Assembly (NCBI GenBank): GCA_963802205.1 | Contig: CAWDHW010000007.1 | Span: 42,394 to 106,393, forward strand | Direction: 5' to 3' | Origin: DYRB01 sp963802205 | GTDB lineage: Bacteria > Pseudomonadota > Gammaproteobacteria > Chromatiales > Chromatiaceae | Length of the DNA stretch: 64,000 bases | Shown here: piece by piece, positions 9,628 to 18,441 of the stretch | Layout of the letters: every line of letters begins with the position of its first letter | How positions within the stretch are numbered: the first letter of the stretch is position 1 | Translations under genes and position numbers: made by a program | The notes under the pieces: generated by a model | Database searches by the model: none | What the model was told of the DNA's origin: nothing | Seen by the model: only the letters and a program-made list of their open reading frames with translations

Positions 9628-10899
9628 CTAATTGGACGCGCGGCTTAGCCCGGGGGCCGCTTGCCCTGTGACGGGCCCTTGCCCTGGGACCTGGCCCTGG
9701 CTTGGGCCCTGGCTCAGCCTCTGGCGCAGCAGGTCCCCCAAGGTTCCCATGCCCTGACTGGGCTTGGCATAGTCGGCAGCCTTGGGGCCCGGCTCCGCAG
9801 CTACCTGGCGGTTCGGATCCAGGGACAGCCCGATGCGCCGCTTCTCGAGGTCTACGCTCAAGACCGTCGCCTCCACCTCGTCACCTGTGCTCAAGACCTC
9901 GTTGGGGTGGGTGATCCGCCGTCCGGTCCCCAGTTCGCTGATGTGGACCATCCCCTCCAGCCCGGGGGCAAGCTCGACAAAGGCCCCGAAGGGTTGCACC
10001 CGGGTGACACGGCCCTTGACGCGGGTACCTACCGTGAACTCGCGCTCCGCATCTGTCCAGGGGTTCTTGGCCAAGGCCCGCAACGACAACGCGATCTTCT
10101 CCGGGTGCTTGGGATTACCGGTCTGGTCGATGCGCAGGACCGCGACCTCCACCTGCTGGCCGATGCTCAAGATGTCGCTGGGGTGGCGCACCCGCTCGAA
10201 GGCCAGTTCGCTAATGTGGACCATACCCTCGACTCCGCCGAGATCGACAAAGGCCCCGTAGTCCTGGAGCGAGGTCACGGTCCCCGGCAGGACAGCGCCC
10301 ACCACGACCTTGGCACGCATCTCCGCGGCCTTGGCCCGGCGCTCCTCCTCCAGCAGCTCGCGGCGGGAGACCACCAGATTGGTGTGCTTGCCGCCCTCGA
10401 ACTTGGTGATGCGAAAGGCGAAGCGCTGGCCGACATAGGTGGACAGGTCCTCGACGAACTGGAGCGATGCCTGGGAGGCGGGACAGAAGGCCCGCACGCC
10501 GGCGATCTCCACCTCCAGCCCGCCCTTGGTCACCCCGGTGACATGCCCCTCCACCGGCAGGTGCTGCTCGTAGGCCTGCTCCAGCCCGGCGGTCCCGTGC
10601 ATGCGCCGCCCGTGCTTGCTGCCGAGAAGAAGGGTCCCGCTGTCGGCGTCGATGGCGCTGACGGCCATGTCCACCGGGTCGCCTACACTCAGGGTTAGGT
10701 TGCCGTCCGCATCGGTGACCTCCTGAAGGTCGATGATGGCATCGGACTTGCTGCCGAGGTTGACGTAGACGTGCTCGCGCCCGATGGACGCGACGGTGCC
10801 GTGCACCCTATCGCCCACCTGGGGCGGGCGCTTGGCCTTGGTGGCGTGCTGGCGCTCGAACTGGCCGAGGAGGGCTTCGAAGTCTTCGTGGTCTGTCAT
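9628..10899 (-). CDS. S1 RNA-binding domain protein (ribosomal protein S1-like, four repeats)
   Basis: A 423-residue cytosolic RNA-binding protein with four S1 folds: about 25-95 (VGDRVHGTVASIGREHVYV), 105-175 (divergent, VEGHVTGVTKGGLEVEIAG), 200-280 (GTVTSLQDYGAFVDLGG, EGMVHISEL) and 290-365 (GRVTRVQPFGAFVELAPG, EGMVHISEL). The last 50 residues are a low-complexity Gln/Gly/Pro tail. Six-repeat rpsA proteins are longer, so this is a shorter S1-like paralogue of unclear role in translation or RNA turnover. The ATG at 10899 gives MTDHEDFEALL. The frame remains open further upstream, but that part is low-complexity and unconvincing. No operon partner is evident. Confidence 0.85.
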   Translation of the reverse strand: MTDHEDFEALLGQFERQHATKAKRPPQVGDRVHGTVASIGREHVYVNLGSKSDAIIDLQEVTDADGNLTLSVGDPVDMAVSAIDADSGTLLLGSKHGRRMHGTAGLEQAYEQHLPVEGHVTGVTKGGLEVEIAGVRAFCPASQASLQFVEDLSTYVGQRFAFRITKFEGGKHTNLVVSRRELLEEERRAKAAEMRAKVVVGAVLPGTVTSLQDYGAFVDLGGVEGMVHISELAFERVRHPSDILSIGQQVEVAVLRIDQTGNPKHPEKIALSLRALAKNPWTDAEREFTVGTRVKGRVTRVQPFGAFVELAPGLEGMVHISELGTGRRITHPNEVLSTGDEVEATVLSVDLEKRRIGLSLDPNRQVAAEPGPKAADYAKPSQGMGTLGDLLRQRLSQGPSQGQVPGQGPVTGQAAPGLSRASN

Positions 10900-11240
10900 G
10901 ATCTGCCGGGGTTGGGTGGGACGGCTGGAAGGGGCCGACAATTTACCAGGAAGCTGGCTTGGAGTACGGAAAACCCCATTCCACCACAGGTCGGGTCCGC
11001 TCCAGACTGGGCGCGGCCTGGTGGGCGCAGCGTTCGGGACATCGGCAGGGGGAGGCAGCGGACGGCCTTCTGGGCCTCCGCCTCGACTGGACCCGCCAGG
11101 TCGCTGATCGACGGCACCTCGCCCGCGGGAATGGTCCCTTGGGAGGATGACGGTTGGCCCCATGCCTGGCGAACTGCCCCACCGGCTATCGGCAGGACCA
11201 GGACATCCCTCCCAGCGATCATGTTTTGAGCCCGGTGTGC
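10900..11240. other. Intergenic region upstream of the S1-domain gene
   Basis: 341 bases, GC-rich. Several open frames run through both strands, including the in-frame upstream extension of the S1-domain gene, but all read as low-complexity Arg/Pro/Gly sequence. No recognised promoter or terminator element is evident by eye. Confidence 0.4.
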
Positions 11241-11453
11241 TCAATGGCCCATGGCTGGCTGGCGTGCGGCGCCCTCGGGTGCCGTCTGGGCCGTCGGGAC
11301 GGGCGCGGCCTTGGGTATGGCGAACTCCTCAACCCGCCAACGCTGCGGGGCGTCGTAGCCATCCTGCCCGACGAAACGCAGCTTCGACCAAGCCGCCACC
11401 GCTGCCACCAAGACCAGGATCAGGGTGGTTAGGATGCCTTTGCGTGAGGTCAT
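11241..11453 (-). CDS. Small single-pass membrane protein, function unknown
   Basis: A 70-residue protein beginning MTSRKGILTTLILVLVAAVA. Residues 6-21 form one predicted membrane helix or uncleaved signal. A short polar tail follows with VEEFAIPKAAPVPTAQ. I do not recognise the family. The ATG at 11453 was preferred over upstream in-frame starts because it places the hydrophobic segment at the N-terminus. Its neighbours on the minus strand are the S1-domain gene downstream and the HIT-family gene upstream, with gaps over 100 bases, so an operon is doubtful. Confidence 0.5.
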   Translation of the reverse strand: MTSRKGILTTLILVLVAAVAAWSKLRFVGQDGYDAPQRWRVEEFAIPKAAPVPTAQTAPEGAARQPAMGH

Positions 11454-11572
11454 AGTTGGGTCTCTGAGGGACGGTTCCTTGGGGGTTTCGGGCCGAAGCG
11501 CGGTCGGCGGATTATAGCCGTCGGGGGCGGTATCCGGTCCGATGCAATCCATGAGCAGCCCTGCCTTCCCGA

Positions 11573-11995
11573 TCACGGGGCGGTGACCAGACCAGCGCGC
11601 GCGCTCAGCGCCGCCGTGATCGCGCCAATTTGCTCCGGGTGATACTCCGGACCAGCATCCAGGTTGCCCCATACCGGTGCGGGCCAACAGGCGTCGCCCG
11701 GGGTGCGCCCCACTAAATGGAGGTGCAATTGCGGTACCAGATTGCCGATGGCGGCGAAGTTGACCTTGGATACCCTGAACTCCGTCTTGATATAGGCGCA
11801 GACCAAGGCGCAGGCGTCGAGCACGGCCTCGCGTGCCTTGGGCCCCAGGTCGAGCAGGTCTGTGACATCGGTCTCAGGTACCAGGATGAACCAGGGCAGA
11901 GAGGCATTGCGGTGCAGCAGCAGGTGGCAGGCCCCGAGACGCCCCAGCCGGTAGCAGTCTGCAAGCAGGCGCGGGTGAATCTCAAATTCCGTCAC
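11573..11995 (-). CDS. HIT-family (histidine triad) protein
   Basis: A 140-residue cytosolic protein of the histidine triad superfamily, which act as nucleotide hydrolases or transferases. The active-site segment is NLVPQLHLHLVGR at about 85-97. The first position of the triad is Gln, as in the common QLHxH subgroup. Upstream features NASLPWFILVP and the VSKVNFAAIGN strand are also typical. The start at 11995 gives MTEFEIHPRLLADC, the expected short N-terminus. It is divergent from the methyltransferase gene at 12118, sharing a promoter region of about 120 bases. The exact substrate cannot be told from sequence. Confidence 0.88.
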   Translation of the reverse strand: MTEFEIHPRLLADCYRLGRLGACHLLLHRNASLPWFILVPETDVTDLLDLGPKAREAVLDACALVCAYIKTEFRVSKVNFAAIGNLVPQLHLHLVGRTPGDACWPAPVWGNLDAGPEYHPEQIGAITAALSARAGLVTAP

Positions 11996-12117
11996 AGTTC
12001 AGACCCCTTGGTTCGATTCGGCGGCGCAGAATTCCGGGCCGCCGTTATAGAATCCGGACGCGCGAACCGCCAAGCGCCATGCCTGGCCCCGTCATCCCTC
12101 GGATTAGGTCCAGACCC

Positions 12118-12624
12118 ATGAGCAACAAGGCCCGCGAAAGCGTCCAACCGCCATTCGGCAAGCGGGGAGAATACCTGGTCCTGTTGCAGTTCGTCCTCAT
12201 GCTCGCCTTCATCCTGGCCCCGGTTTGGAATCCCTGGGCAGACCTGCGGACCCTGACAACCCTGGCCCCCTGGCGCTGGGCCCTGGCCTTGGGCTGCGCC
12301 GGCGCGGCACTGGGCATCGGCGGGCTTGGGCTGCTAGGTATTCGTGCCTACCTGACGCCCCTGCCCTACCCGGTGGCGCACAACCAGTTGGTCCGCAGCG
12401 GGATCTACGGGGTGGTGCGGCACCCCCTCTACAGCAGCCAGCTCTTCGCCGCCCTGGGCTGGACCGCCTTCACCCTGAGCCTGACCCACCTCGCCCTGCT
12501 GGCGGCGGGCTTCGCCTTCTTCGATTACAAAGCGAGCAAAGAGGAAGACTGGCTCACCGAACGTCACCCAGACTACCCCACCTATGCCCAGGGGGTACGC
12601 AAGCTGATCCCCTGGGTCTACTGA
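12118..12624 (+). CDS. Isoprenylcysteine carboxyl methyltransferase (ICMT/PEMT)-family membrane protein
   Basis: A 168-residue membrane protein with about four hydrophobic segments. The SAM-dependent methyltransferase signature VRSGIYGVVRHPLYSSQL lies at about 95-112. The conserved C-terminal region KEEDWLTERHPDYPTYA is also present. Bacterial members of this family methylate unknown lipids or small molecules. The ATG at 12118 (MSNKARESVQ) was chosen because a TTAGG-like ribosome site precedes it; an in-frame ATG at 12079 is also possible. The next gene follows after 19 bases, so co-transcription is likely. Confidence 0.85.
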   Translation: MSNKARESVQPPFGKRGEYLVLLQFVLMLAFILAPVWNPWADLRTLTTLAPWRWALALGCAGAALGIGGLGLLGIRAYLTPLPYPVAHNQLVRSGIYGVVRHPLYSSQLFAALGWTAFTLSLTHLALLAAGFAFFDYKASKEEDWLTERHPDYPTYAQGVRKLIPWVY

Positions 12625-12643
12625 AACCGGTTGGTAGGGCGTC

Positions 12644-13915
12644 GTGCGCATCCTCGTCCGCTTGCTTGCCGGGGTCCTGGTCCTGGCGCTCGCCGCAGTG
12701 GCCGTCCTGGTCCTCGTGATCGAGGGCCAGCCCCTGGTGCCGTTGGGAGAGCCCCTCACCGACCAACAACGGCGTTGGGCGGAGCAGTGGGTGCGTGCCA
12801 ACGACCCGCGCCGCCGCCCGGATGGGGCAAGGGTCAGCCTGAGCCTGTCGGAGGATGAGGCCGGGCTTCTGGCCAATTGGTTCGTCTCCAGGCTTGGCCC
12901 AGGACAGGCCCGGGTGCGGATAGCCGAAGGCGCGTTGGACCTGGATGCCTCCATCGGCCTGCCCTGGAACCCTACCGGGGCCTTCCTCAACCTGCAACTG
13001 AGGCTTGGAGAAGTGGATGGCCTGCCGCATGTTGACACCGCCAGCATCGGCGGGCTGCCCCTCCCCCGCAGTCTGGCCAAGGCCCTGGTGGGGCGCGCCC
13101 TGGAGGGCCTGAGTCGGGCGCGCATCCTGGAGTCCCTGACCCTGACCCCGGGGCGTGCCGCGGTGGTCTATACCTGGCGCCGCGGCGCCGTGGATGCGGT
13201 CGGAACCAATCTCCTGCCGCCCGATGAGCAGGCGCGGCTCCGCCTGTACCAGGCCGAGGCCATGGCCATGGCCCCGGGGCGACCCATCGCCGAGGCGATT
13301 CCGCTGGCGGCCTTGCTGTCCCACCTGCTGGCCAAGGCGGCGAAGCGCTCCAGCGTGGCGGATGCGGACCCCGTGGCGGAGAACCGTGCCGCCTTGGCCG
13401 CAGCCGCCGCCTATGCCAATCGGCGCCTGGTGCGGGACCTGGACGCCTCAGACGTGGCCGCCAAGCGACCGCCTATGCACCCCATCACCCTGCGTGGGCG
13501 CCGTGACCTTGCCCAACACTTCACCAGCTCCGCCGCCCTGGCGGCGCAGGGGAGTTCGCTTTTCTCCGATGCCGTCGGGCTGTTCAAAGAGCTGACGGAT
13601 GCCAATAGCGGCAGCGGGTTTAGCTTTGCCGACCTGGCGGCGGACCGTGCAGGGGTGCACTTCGCCGAGCTTGCGACGGGGGACGCCGCGGGCGCCGCCA
13701 TGGTGCAGCAGGCGGCGCGAGCGGATCTGACCGAGGGGGACTTCATGATCGACCTGCAAGGCCTCCCCGAGGCCCTATCCAGGGCCCAGTTCGATCGCGA
13801 CTATGGTGGGACCCGGGGTGAGCCTTATTTGACCCTGGTCGAACACATCGAACGGCGCATCGCCGGGCTACGTTTGTATCGCCTTGCCCAAGGGAGCCCC
13901 CAGGGGGATGGGTGA
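12644..13915 (+). CDS. Membrane-anchored hypothetical protein
   Basis: A 423-residue protein starting at GTG with a GGTAGGGC ribosome site. Residues 5-25 form a hydrophobic anchor or signal peptide (VRLLAGVLVLALAAVAVLVL); the rest is predicted periplasmic. The N-terminal half has the segment VSLSLSEDEAGLLANWFVSR and beta-rich stretches. The C-terminal half is helical and Ala-rich, with AAAAAYANRRLVRDLDASDV at about 250. I do not recognise a named family. It probably shares an operon with the ICMT-like gene. A repeat element lies immediately downstream. Confidence 0.7.
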   Translation: MRILVRLLAGVLVLALAAVAVLVLVIEGQPLVPLGEPLTDQQRRWAEQWVRANDPRRRPDGARVSLSLSEDEAGLLANWFVSRLGPGQARVRIAEGALDLDASIGLPWNPTGAFLNLQLRLGEVDGLPHVDTASIGGLPLPRSLAKALVGRALEGLSRARILESLTLTPGRAAVVYTWRRGAVDAVGTNLLPPDEQARLRLYQAEAMAMAPGRPIAEAIPLAALLSHLLAKAAKRSSVADADPVAENRAALAAAAAYANRRLVRDLDASDVAAKRPPMHPITLRGRRDLAQHFTSSAALAAQGSSLFSDAVGLFKELTDANSGSGFSFADLAADRAGVHFAELATGDAAGAAMVQQAARADLTEGDFMIDLQGLPEALSRAQFDRDYGGTRGEPYLTLVEHIERRIAGLRLYRLAQGSPQGDG

Positions 13916-13954
13916 GAAAACTCAGCTGGTATAGGCCAGGCGGGCCCTATAGGT

Positions 13955-14150
13955 CTTGGCTGAGAGGTTGTGAATAATCCCCGGCCGTAGCGAGGGCGTC
14001 CCTGGGCGTGTCCGGCAAGGCGCGGGGGTGCACAAGTCCGGGGAGCATACCGGGCGTATGTGACCCGGACTTGGGGGTCCCCGCAACGTATCCGGGCGCG
14101 GCCAGGGGCGTCCGCAGTAGGCCGGGGTTTATTCACAACCCTGAGCCAAG
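13955..14150. repeat. 196-bp long imperfect palindrome / MITE-like element
   Basis: Near-perfect terminal inverted repeats of 21 bases lie at 13966-13986 and 14120-14140 with one mismatch (GGTTGTGAATAA core). The pairing extends outward to 13955 and 14150. The centre is also palindromic: CAAGTCCGGG at 14033-14042 pairs with CCCGGACTTG at 14064-14073, and inside it CATAC pairs with GTATG. The whole unit can fold into one long hairpin and has no coding capacity. Its right arm overlaps the 3' end of the next minus-strand gene and supplies that gene's stop codon. Confidence 0.65.
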
Positions 14151-14465
14151 CCGCTCGATCAGCTCTTGCTGGGCGGCGACAAGCGCCGCCTCGATGGCTA
14201 CCCGGGCATGCCCGTCCAAGCCACCGACGGCCGCGCGCCAGCGCACTTCGCAGGTGGCCAGGGCCTCGTGCACCAGAGTTGGGGTCAGGGTGGGCGCCGC
14301 TGCGGGGGTCGCCATCGGCGCCCCAGTCGGCGTCACCACTGCGGAGCGGGGGATCAGCCGGCTGTCGCCGCCGTGATCGGCGCAGGCGGTCAAGGGGCCA
14401 ATCTTCACCAGGGTCGCGCCCTGGTACTCGAAACGTTCCCCGATGGGGAGTTGGGGAAACTTCAT
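14133..14465 (-). CDS. Small conserved hypothetical protein
   Basis: A 110-residue protein. The N-terminal segment PIGERFEYQGATLVKIGPLTA, followed by LIPRSAVV, resembles small proteobacterial proteins of unknown function that start FxLPIGxxFxxxG. The middle is Ala/Pro/Thr-rich, and a helical C-terminus ends LIERLGSGL. The ATG overlaps the end of ygfZ by four bases (ATGA), so the two are translationally coupled. The stop codon falls inside the inverted repeat at 14120-14140, so the natural C-terminus may have been altered by that element. Confidence 0.65.
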   Translation of the reverse strand: MKFPQLPIGERFEYQGATLVKIGPLTACADHGGDSRLIPRSAVVTPTGAPMATPAAAPTLTPTLVHEALATCEVRWRAAVGGLDGHARVAIEAALVAAQQELIERLGSGL

Positions 14466-15499
14466 ATCGCGTGCCCTGCCGTCGGGAGCCCGTAGGGCGG
14501 GGCCTTGAGCTGGAGGCGCGGGCCGTCCACGCCGAGGCGGACCTCTCCGGCCTCCGCCGCCTCAATCTCGACCACCGCCAGCAGTTCATAACGCCCGTCG
14601 CCGCTACGCCGGGCATCGAGGACGCGCCCTCCGGCCTGCTCCGAGGTGCTGTCAGGGACATGCAGAGCCTCGCCGCGGCGCGGTGCCGAGGCGGCCTCGA
14701 CCTCCGCCAGATACATGCGTCGTTTGAGCTTGCCCAGGTACTGCATGCGCGCCACGACCTCCTGGCCGGTATAGCACCCCTTGGTAAAGCTGACCCCGTC
14801 GATGAGCTGCAGGTTGGCCATCTGAGGGACGAAGGCGTCGGCGGTCTCCGGATAGATGCTGGGGATGCCGGCGCGGATATCGAGTAGCGACCAGTACGCC
14901 CCATCCATGGGGGTCGCCTGGGCGGCCAAGGCCTCCCATAGGGGCGCCAGCGCGACGACAGGACCCAGGACCTGGAAGCGCGGCGGTGGGCCCGGAACAC
15001 GCACGACGATCAGATCGCCCGCTTGGGCCATGCCGTGGTCGGCCTCGGGCAGGCTGGGGAAGGTCCCGGCCAGCAGGTCCGCAGCGCAATCCCCCGCAAG
15101 GCCGATGCACACCAGGACATCGCTTGCATCCGAGACCTTGACCTGGGCCCTGAGCACGAACATTTGCAGGCGCTTGAGGGCGGCAGGCAGGACGCTGCGC
15201 GGGAGTTGCAGGTAGTAGGCGTCCCCCAGGCGCAGGACGCGGAAGCTCGCCAGCAGGCGCCCTTTGGGACTGCAATGCCCGGCGAGCTGGGTATGGCTCG
15301 GGGAGAGTTCGCGCAGGTCGTTGGTGAGCTGACCCTGGAGGAAGCCCTGCGCATCCGCGCCGGAGACGGCAATGAGACCGAGGTGAGACAAGTCCAACAG
15401 GGCACAAGCGGCATCCGTGGGGGCGCCAGGGAAGCGGGTCTGGTCGGCGTCGATCACGGCCGAGTGGGCTTCAAGGAAGCGCTGCCATTGCATATTCAT
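14462..15499 (-). CDS. ygfZ: YgfZ, folate-binding iron-sulfur cluster maintenance protein
   Basis: A 345-residue glycine-cleavage-T-protein-like factor that uses tetrahydrofolate and helps repair or assemble certain Fe-S enzymes. The diagnostic motif TKGCYTGQEVVARMQYLGK at about 232-250 contains the conserved Cys. The N-terminal LLDLSHLGLIAVSGADAQGF and LTNDLREL segments match the family. The start at 15499 (MNMQWQRFLEAH) is preferred; Met3 is possible. It is followed by the coupled hypothetical gene and is divergent from the RNB ribonuclease. Confidence 0.93.
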   Translation of the reverse strand: MNMQWQRFLEAHSAVIDADQTRFPGAPTDAACALLDLSHLGLIAVSGADAQGFLQGQLTNDLRELSPSHTQLAGHCSPKGRLLASFRVLRLGDAYYLQLPRSVLPAALKRLQMFVLRAQVKVSDASDVLVCIGLAGDCAADLLAGTFPSLPEADHGMAQAGDLIVVRVPGPPPRFQVLGPVVALAPLWEALAAQATPMDGAYWSLLDIRAGIPSIYPETADAFVPQMANLQLIDGVSFTKGCYTGQEVVARMQYLGKLKRRMYLAEVEAASAPRRGEALHVPDSTSEQAGGRVLDARRSGDGRYELLAVVEIEAAEAGEVRLGVDGPRLQLKAPPYGLPTAGHAI

Positions 15500-15675
15500 G
15501 GGGTTGGCCTGCAGGTTCGGAAAGGTTGGGGGAGGACGCCGGCCTGTCGCTGGGCCGACGCGTCCCGGGGTCGGCGGCGGTTGCAGGGTATGATACCCAA
15601 TTCACGCGGGGGGGCGCCGCCCCCCGACGCCGCTCAGCACGGGCCGCCCAGGCCCGCCAAGGGGACTTAACCGCT

Positions 15676-17508
15676 TTGCAGATACAAGACGCAAGACCCC
15701 AGGTCAACGGCCTGGTCCTCTACAAGGTGCGCCCGGCCAGGGTCCTCGCCTTGGGGGAGAAGCTCGACATCGAGTTGGAGGGGGGGCAGACCAAGCGCGT
15801 CCGGCCTAAGGACATCGAGCCCCTGCACCCCGGGCCCCTGGCGCGTCTGGCGGACCTGACCCCCTGCCAGGGGTCGCTGCTGGAGGCATGGGATCTCCTG
15901 GAGGGCGGCGAGACCAATCTGCGCGAGTTGGCCGAGCTGGCCTACGGCGACTTCACCCCCGCCACCGCCTGGGCGGCCTGGCAAGAGGTGGCCGACGGGC
16001 TCTACTTCTCCGGCACTCCGGCCGCCATCCGGGCGCGCCCCGCGGAGGCCGTGGAGCACGACCGCGCCCAGCGCGAGGCCAAGGTCGCCGCGGAACGGGA
16101 CTGGGCCACCTTCCTCAGGCGCATGGCCGCCGGGCACGCCGCTCCGGAGGACCATCAGCGCCTGGTGGAAGTCGAGCGACTGGCCCGCGGCGAGACCGCC
16201 TACAGCCGCATCCTGGTGGCCTTGGGGCACCAGGAGACCCCGGCCAACGCCCACCGCATGCTGGTCCAGGTCGGTTACTGGGCACCGAACCACAACCCCT
16301 ATCCGGCCCGCTGCGGGGTCATCTCGAGCGACCCGGACCTGCCGGTGGGGGATATCCCGGACGAGGACCGCCTGGACCTGACCGGCCTGGCGGCCTACGC
16401 CATCGACGACGAGGGCAACGAGGACCCGGACGACGCCATCAGCCTGGACGGTGATCGCCTCTGGGTGCATGTGGCCGATGTCGCGGCCCTGGTGATCCCG
16501 GACGGAGACATGGATCGCGAGGCACGCTCGCGCGGGGCCAACCTCTATCTCCCGGAAGGGATCGTCAACATGCTGCCGGACGCGGTCACCCGCTGCCTCG
16601 GGCTGGGGTTACATCCGATCTCCCCGGCCCTGTCCTTCGGCCTGCGCTGCGGCCCCGACGGCGAGCTTACAGATATCGAGATCCGCCTGACGCGGGTGCG
16701 AGTGCAGCGCCTGACCTACGGGCAGGTGGACGCGTGCCTGGCCGAAAACCAGGCCCCCTTTACCGCCATCGACGCCTGGCTTGCGCCCTTCCGGGCCCGG
16801 CGTCAGGCCTGCGGTGCGGCGGGGATCGAGCTTCCGGAGGTCAGCGTGCGGGTGCGCGAAGGCGTCGTTGCGATCCGGCCCCTCGAACGCTCGCGTAGCC
16901 GCAACCTGGTGATGGATGCCATGCTCCTGGCTGGCGAGGGATGCGCTCGCTGGTGTCAGGGACGCGGTGTGCCCATCCCCTTCGCCGGCCAGGCCGCGCC
17001 GGACAAGTCGGAGATCCCCACCGATATGGCCGGGATGTTCGCCTACCGACGCTGCTTCAAGCCTACCCGGCTGTCGCTGGAGCCAACGGCGCATGCCGGG
17101 TTGGGCCTGAGCCTCTACACCCGGGCCACCAGCCCCCTGCGACGCTACTCCGACCTGTTGGTCCACCAGCAGGTGCGGGCGGTCCTGACGGGAAGGCCGG
17201 TCTTGGATGCGGAGACGGCGAGCGGCCGGGTCGGCGAGGCCGAGACCGCCGGCATCGGCGTGCGGCGGGCCGAGCGGCTCTCCAATCACCATTGGAAACT
17301 CGTCTACCTACGCCAAAACCCGGACTGGGAGGGTGAGGCCGTGGTTGTGGGGATCGAGGAGCGCAAGGTGGTGGTCCTGATCCCGGGCCTGGCCTTGGAT
17401 GCCAAGGTCCGAGCCCCCGGGGAGCACACGCTCAATGATCGGCTACGGCTGGCCCCGAGAGAGATCGATCTGCCGGAGCTGGACTGCTACTTCCGGGTCA
17501 AGGAGTGA
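15676..17508 (+). CDS. RNB-domain (RNase II/R family) exoribonuclease
   Basis: A 610-residue 3'-5' exoribonuclease of RNA turnover. The catalytic RNB region carries AYAIDDEGNEDPDDAISLDG at about 287-306, whose Asp cluster binds the metal ions. The C-terminal signature LYTRATSPLRRYSDLLVHQQ and LSNHHWKLVYL are also present. It lacks the obvious double cold-shock region of E. coli RNase II and resembles the shorter RNB proteins of Chromatiales and cyanobacteria. The start is set at TTG 15676, preceded by AAGGGGACTT. The frame is open upstream to 15526, but that part reads as Arg/Ala-rich non-coding sequence. Confidence 0.87.
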   Translation: MQIQDARPQVNGLVLYKVRPARVLALGEKLDIELEGGQTKRVRPKDIEPLHPGPLARLADLTPCQGSLLEAWDLLEGGETNLRELAELAYGDFTPATAWAAWQEVADGLYFSGTPAAIRARPAEAVEHDRAQREAKVAAERDWATFLRRMAAGHAAPEDHQRLVEVERLARGETAYSRILVALGHQETPANAHRMLVQVGYWAPNHNPYPARCGVISSDPDLPVGDIPDEDRLDLTGLAAYAIDDEGNEDPDDAISLDGDRLWVHVADVAALVIPDGDMDREARSRGANLYLPEGIVNMLPDAVTRCLGLGLHPISPALSFGLRCGPDGELTDIEIRLTRVRVQRLTYGQVDACLAENQAPFTAIDAWLAPFRARRQACGAAGIELPEVSVRVREGVVAIRPLERSRSRNLVMDAMLLAGEGCARWCQGRGVPIPFAGQAAPDKSEIPTDMAGMFAYRRCFKPTRLSLEPTAHAGLGLSLYTRATSPLRRYSDLLVHQQVRAVLTGRPVLDAETASGRVGEAETAGIGVRRAERLSNHHWKLVYLRQNPDWEGEAVVVGIEERKVVVLIPGLALDAKVRAPGEHTLNDRLRLAPREIDLPELDCYFRVKE

Positions 17509-17579
17509 AGCCCAAGCCGCCCAACAACCGTGGCTTGGCCCAGGGTGACGGCGGCCAGGCTTCGGTTTCTGATTGAAAT

Positions 17580-17593
17580 ATGATCTAAATCAA
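17580..17593. promoter_or_regulatory. FNR/Anr-like box
   Basis: ATGATCTAAATCAA matches the FNR consensus TTGAT-N4-ATCAA at nine of ten positions. It lies in an AT-rich patch between two convergent genes, where no gene start is evident. It could serve an unannotated small RNA, or be chance. Confidence 0.25.
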
Positions 17594-17723
17594 ACTTCAC
17601 GAAGAGATCTCTCGCGGACTAGTTGAAACCGCGTGGAGACCCTTGGTATCCTTCGGACCATTCTCGATGTCCGTTCGGGCGGTGCGCCCCTGAGACCGGG
17701 GCGACCTCGGTCCTGAGATAGAC

Positions 17724-18251
17724 TCAGGCCCCCCAGCGGCGGACCTCGCCGGTATCGATGTGCACGAAGTCGGCGCCGGGGTAATTGCCAACCCCGCCAC
17801 GCGCAAGGGCGACAGCACAGTCGCAGACCGTTCGCGTACCGGCGTAGTCGTGGCGAATGTCCAGTGCCTGCCCGGTCAGGTGCAGGCTGTTCCGGGCGAC
17901 CCCGTTAGAGGTGCGACGGAGCATGGCGTTGGTCTCGGGGCTGCGGTAGGCGCTGAGGATCTCGATGGTCCCCTCCGGGTTCCCCAGGCGGGCGTTGATG
18001 TCGTAGACAATGTCGAACAGCTTGGGGTCGATGACGGTGACGTCTTGGGTGCGGAAATCCCGCAGGAACCAGTTGAGCTTGTGCAGGGCGGGGCGTTGAT
18101 AGCGATCACCGATGCGATAGGTCACGGTGAGCTTTTCGTCGGTGTGGAGATGGCGCAGGGAGAGGATACGTGGCTTCTCGGTGGCGGTCCGGGCGAGGCT
18201 CGGAGTAGCAGCAAGGGACAGTGCAAGTCCCAGGAAGTGACGTCTTTTCAT
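17724..18251 (-). CDS. DUF882 / M15-type murein endopeptidase (YcbK/MepK-like), Tat signal
   Basis: A 175-residue exported peptidoglycan hydrolase. MKRRHFLGLALSLAATPSLA looks like a twin-arginine signal, as in E. coli YcbK. The zinc-binding M15 features are SAYRSPETNAMLRR, NSLHLTGQALDIR (His and Asp ligands) and FVHIDTGEVRRW (last His). The family cleaves peptide cross-links in murein. ATG 18251 is preferred because GAGGTG precedes it at good spacing; an in-frame GTG lies two codons upstream. An AT-rich divergent region separates it from the Nudix gene. Confidence 0.88.
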   Translation of the reverse strand: MKRRHFLGLALSLAATPSLARTATEKPRILSLRHLHTDEKLTVTYRIGDRYQRPALHKLNWFLRDFRTQDVTVIDPKLFDIVYDINARLGNPEGTIEILSAYRSPETNAMLRRTSNGVARNSLHLTGQALDIRHDYAGTRTVCDCAVALARGGVGNYPGADFVHIDTGEVRRWGA

Positions 18252-18441
18252 TGGCACCTCGGCTCTTGACGAATCAGACGGTGGCGGTAGTTTATTGATA
18301 TCGAGAAGAAATGCAACCGTGATCGGGAAAGCGTCGTGTAATTATTGTTACCCTCTGATAAATATAAGTATTAGGTGATATTGCAAAACTAACCGGGGCC
18401 ACGCTGAGGCCTCGGAAATGAAGAGCTGGCGGGGATGGAAT

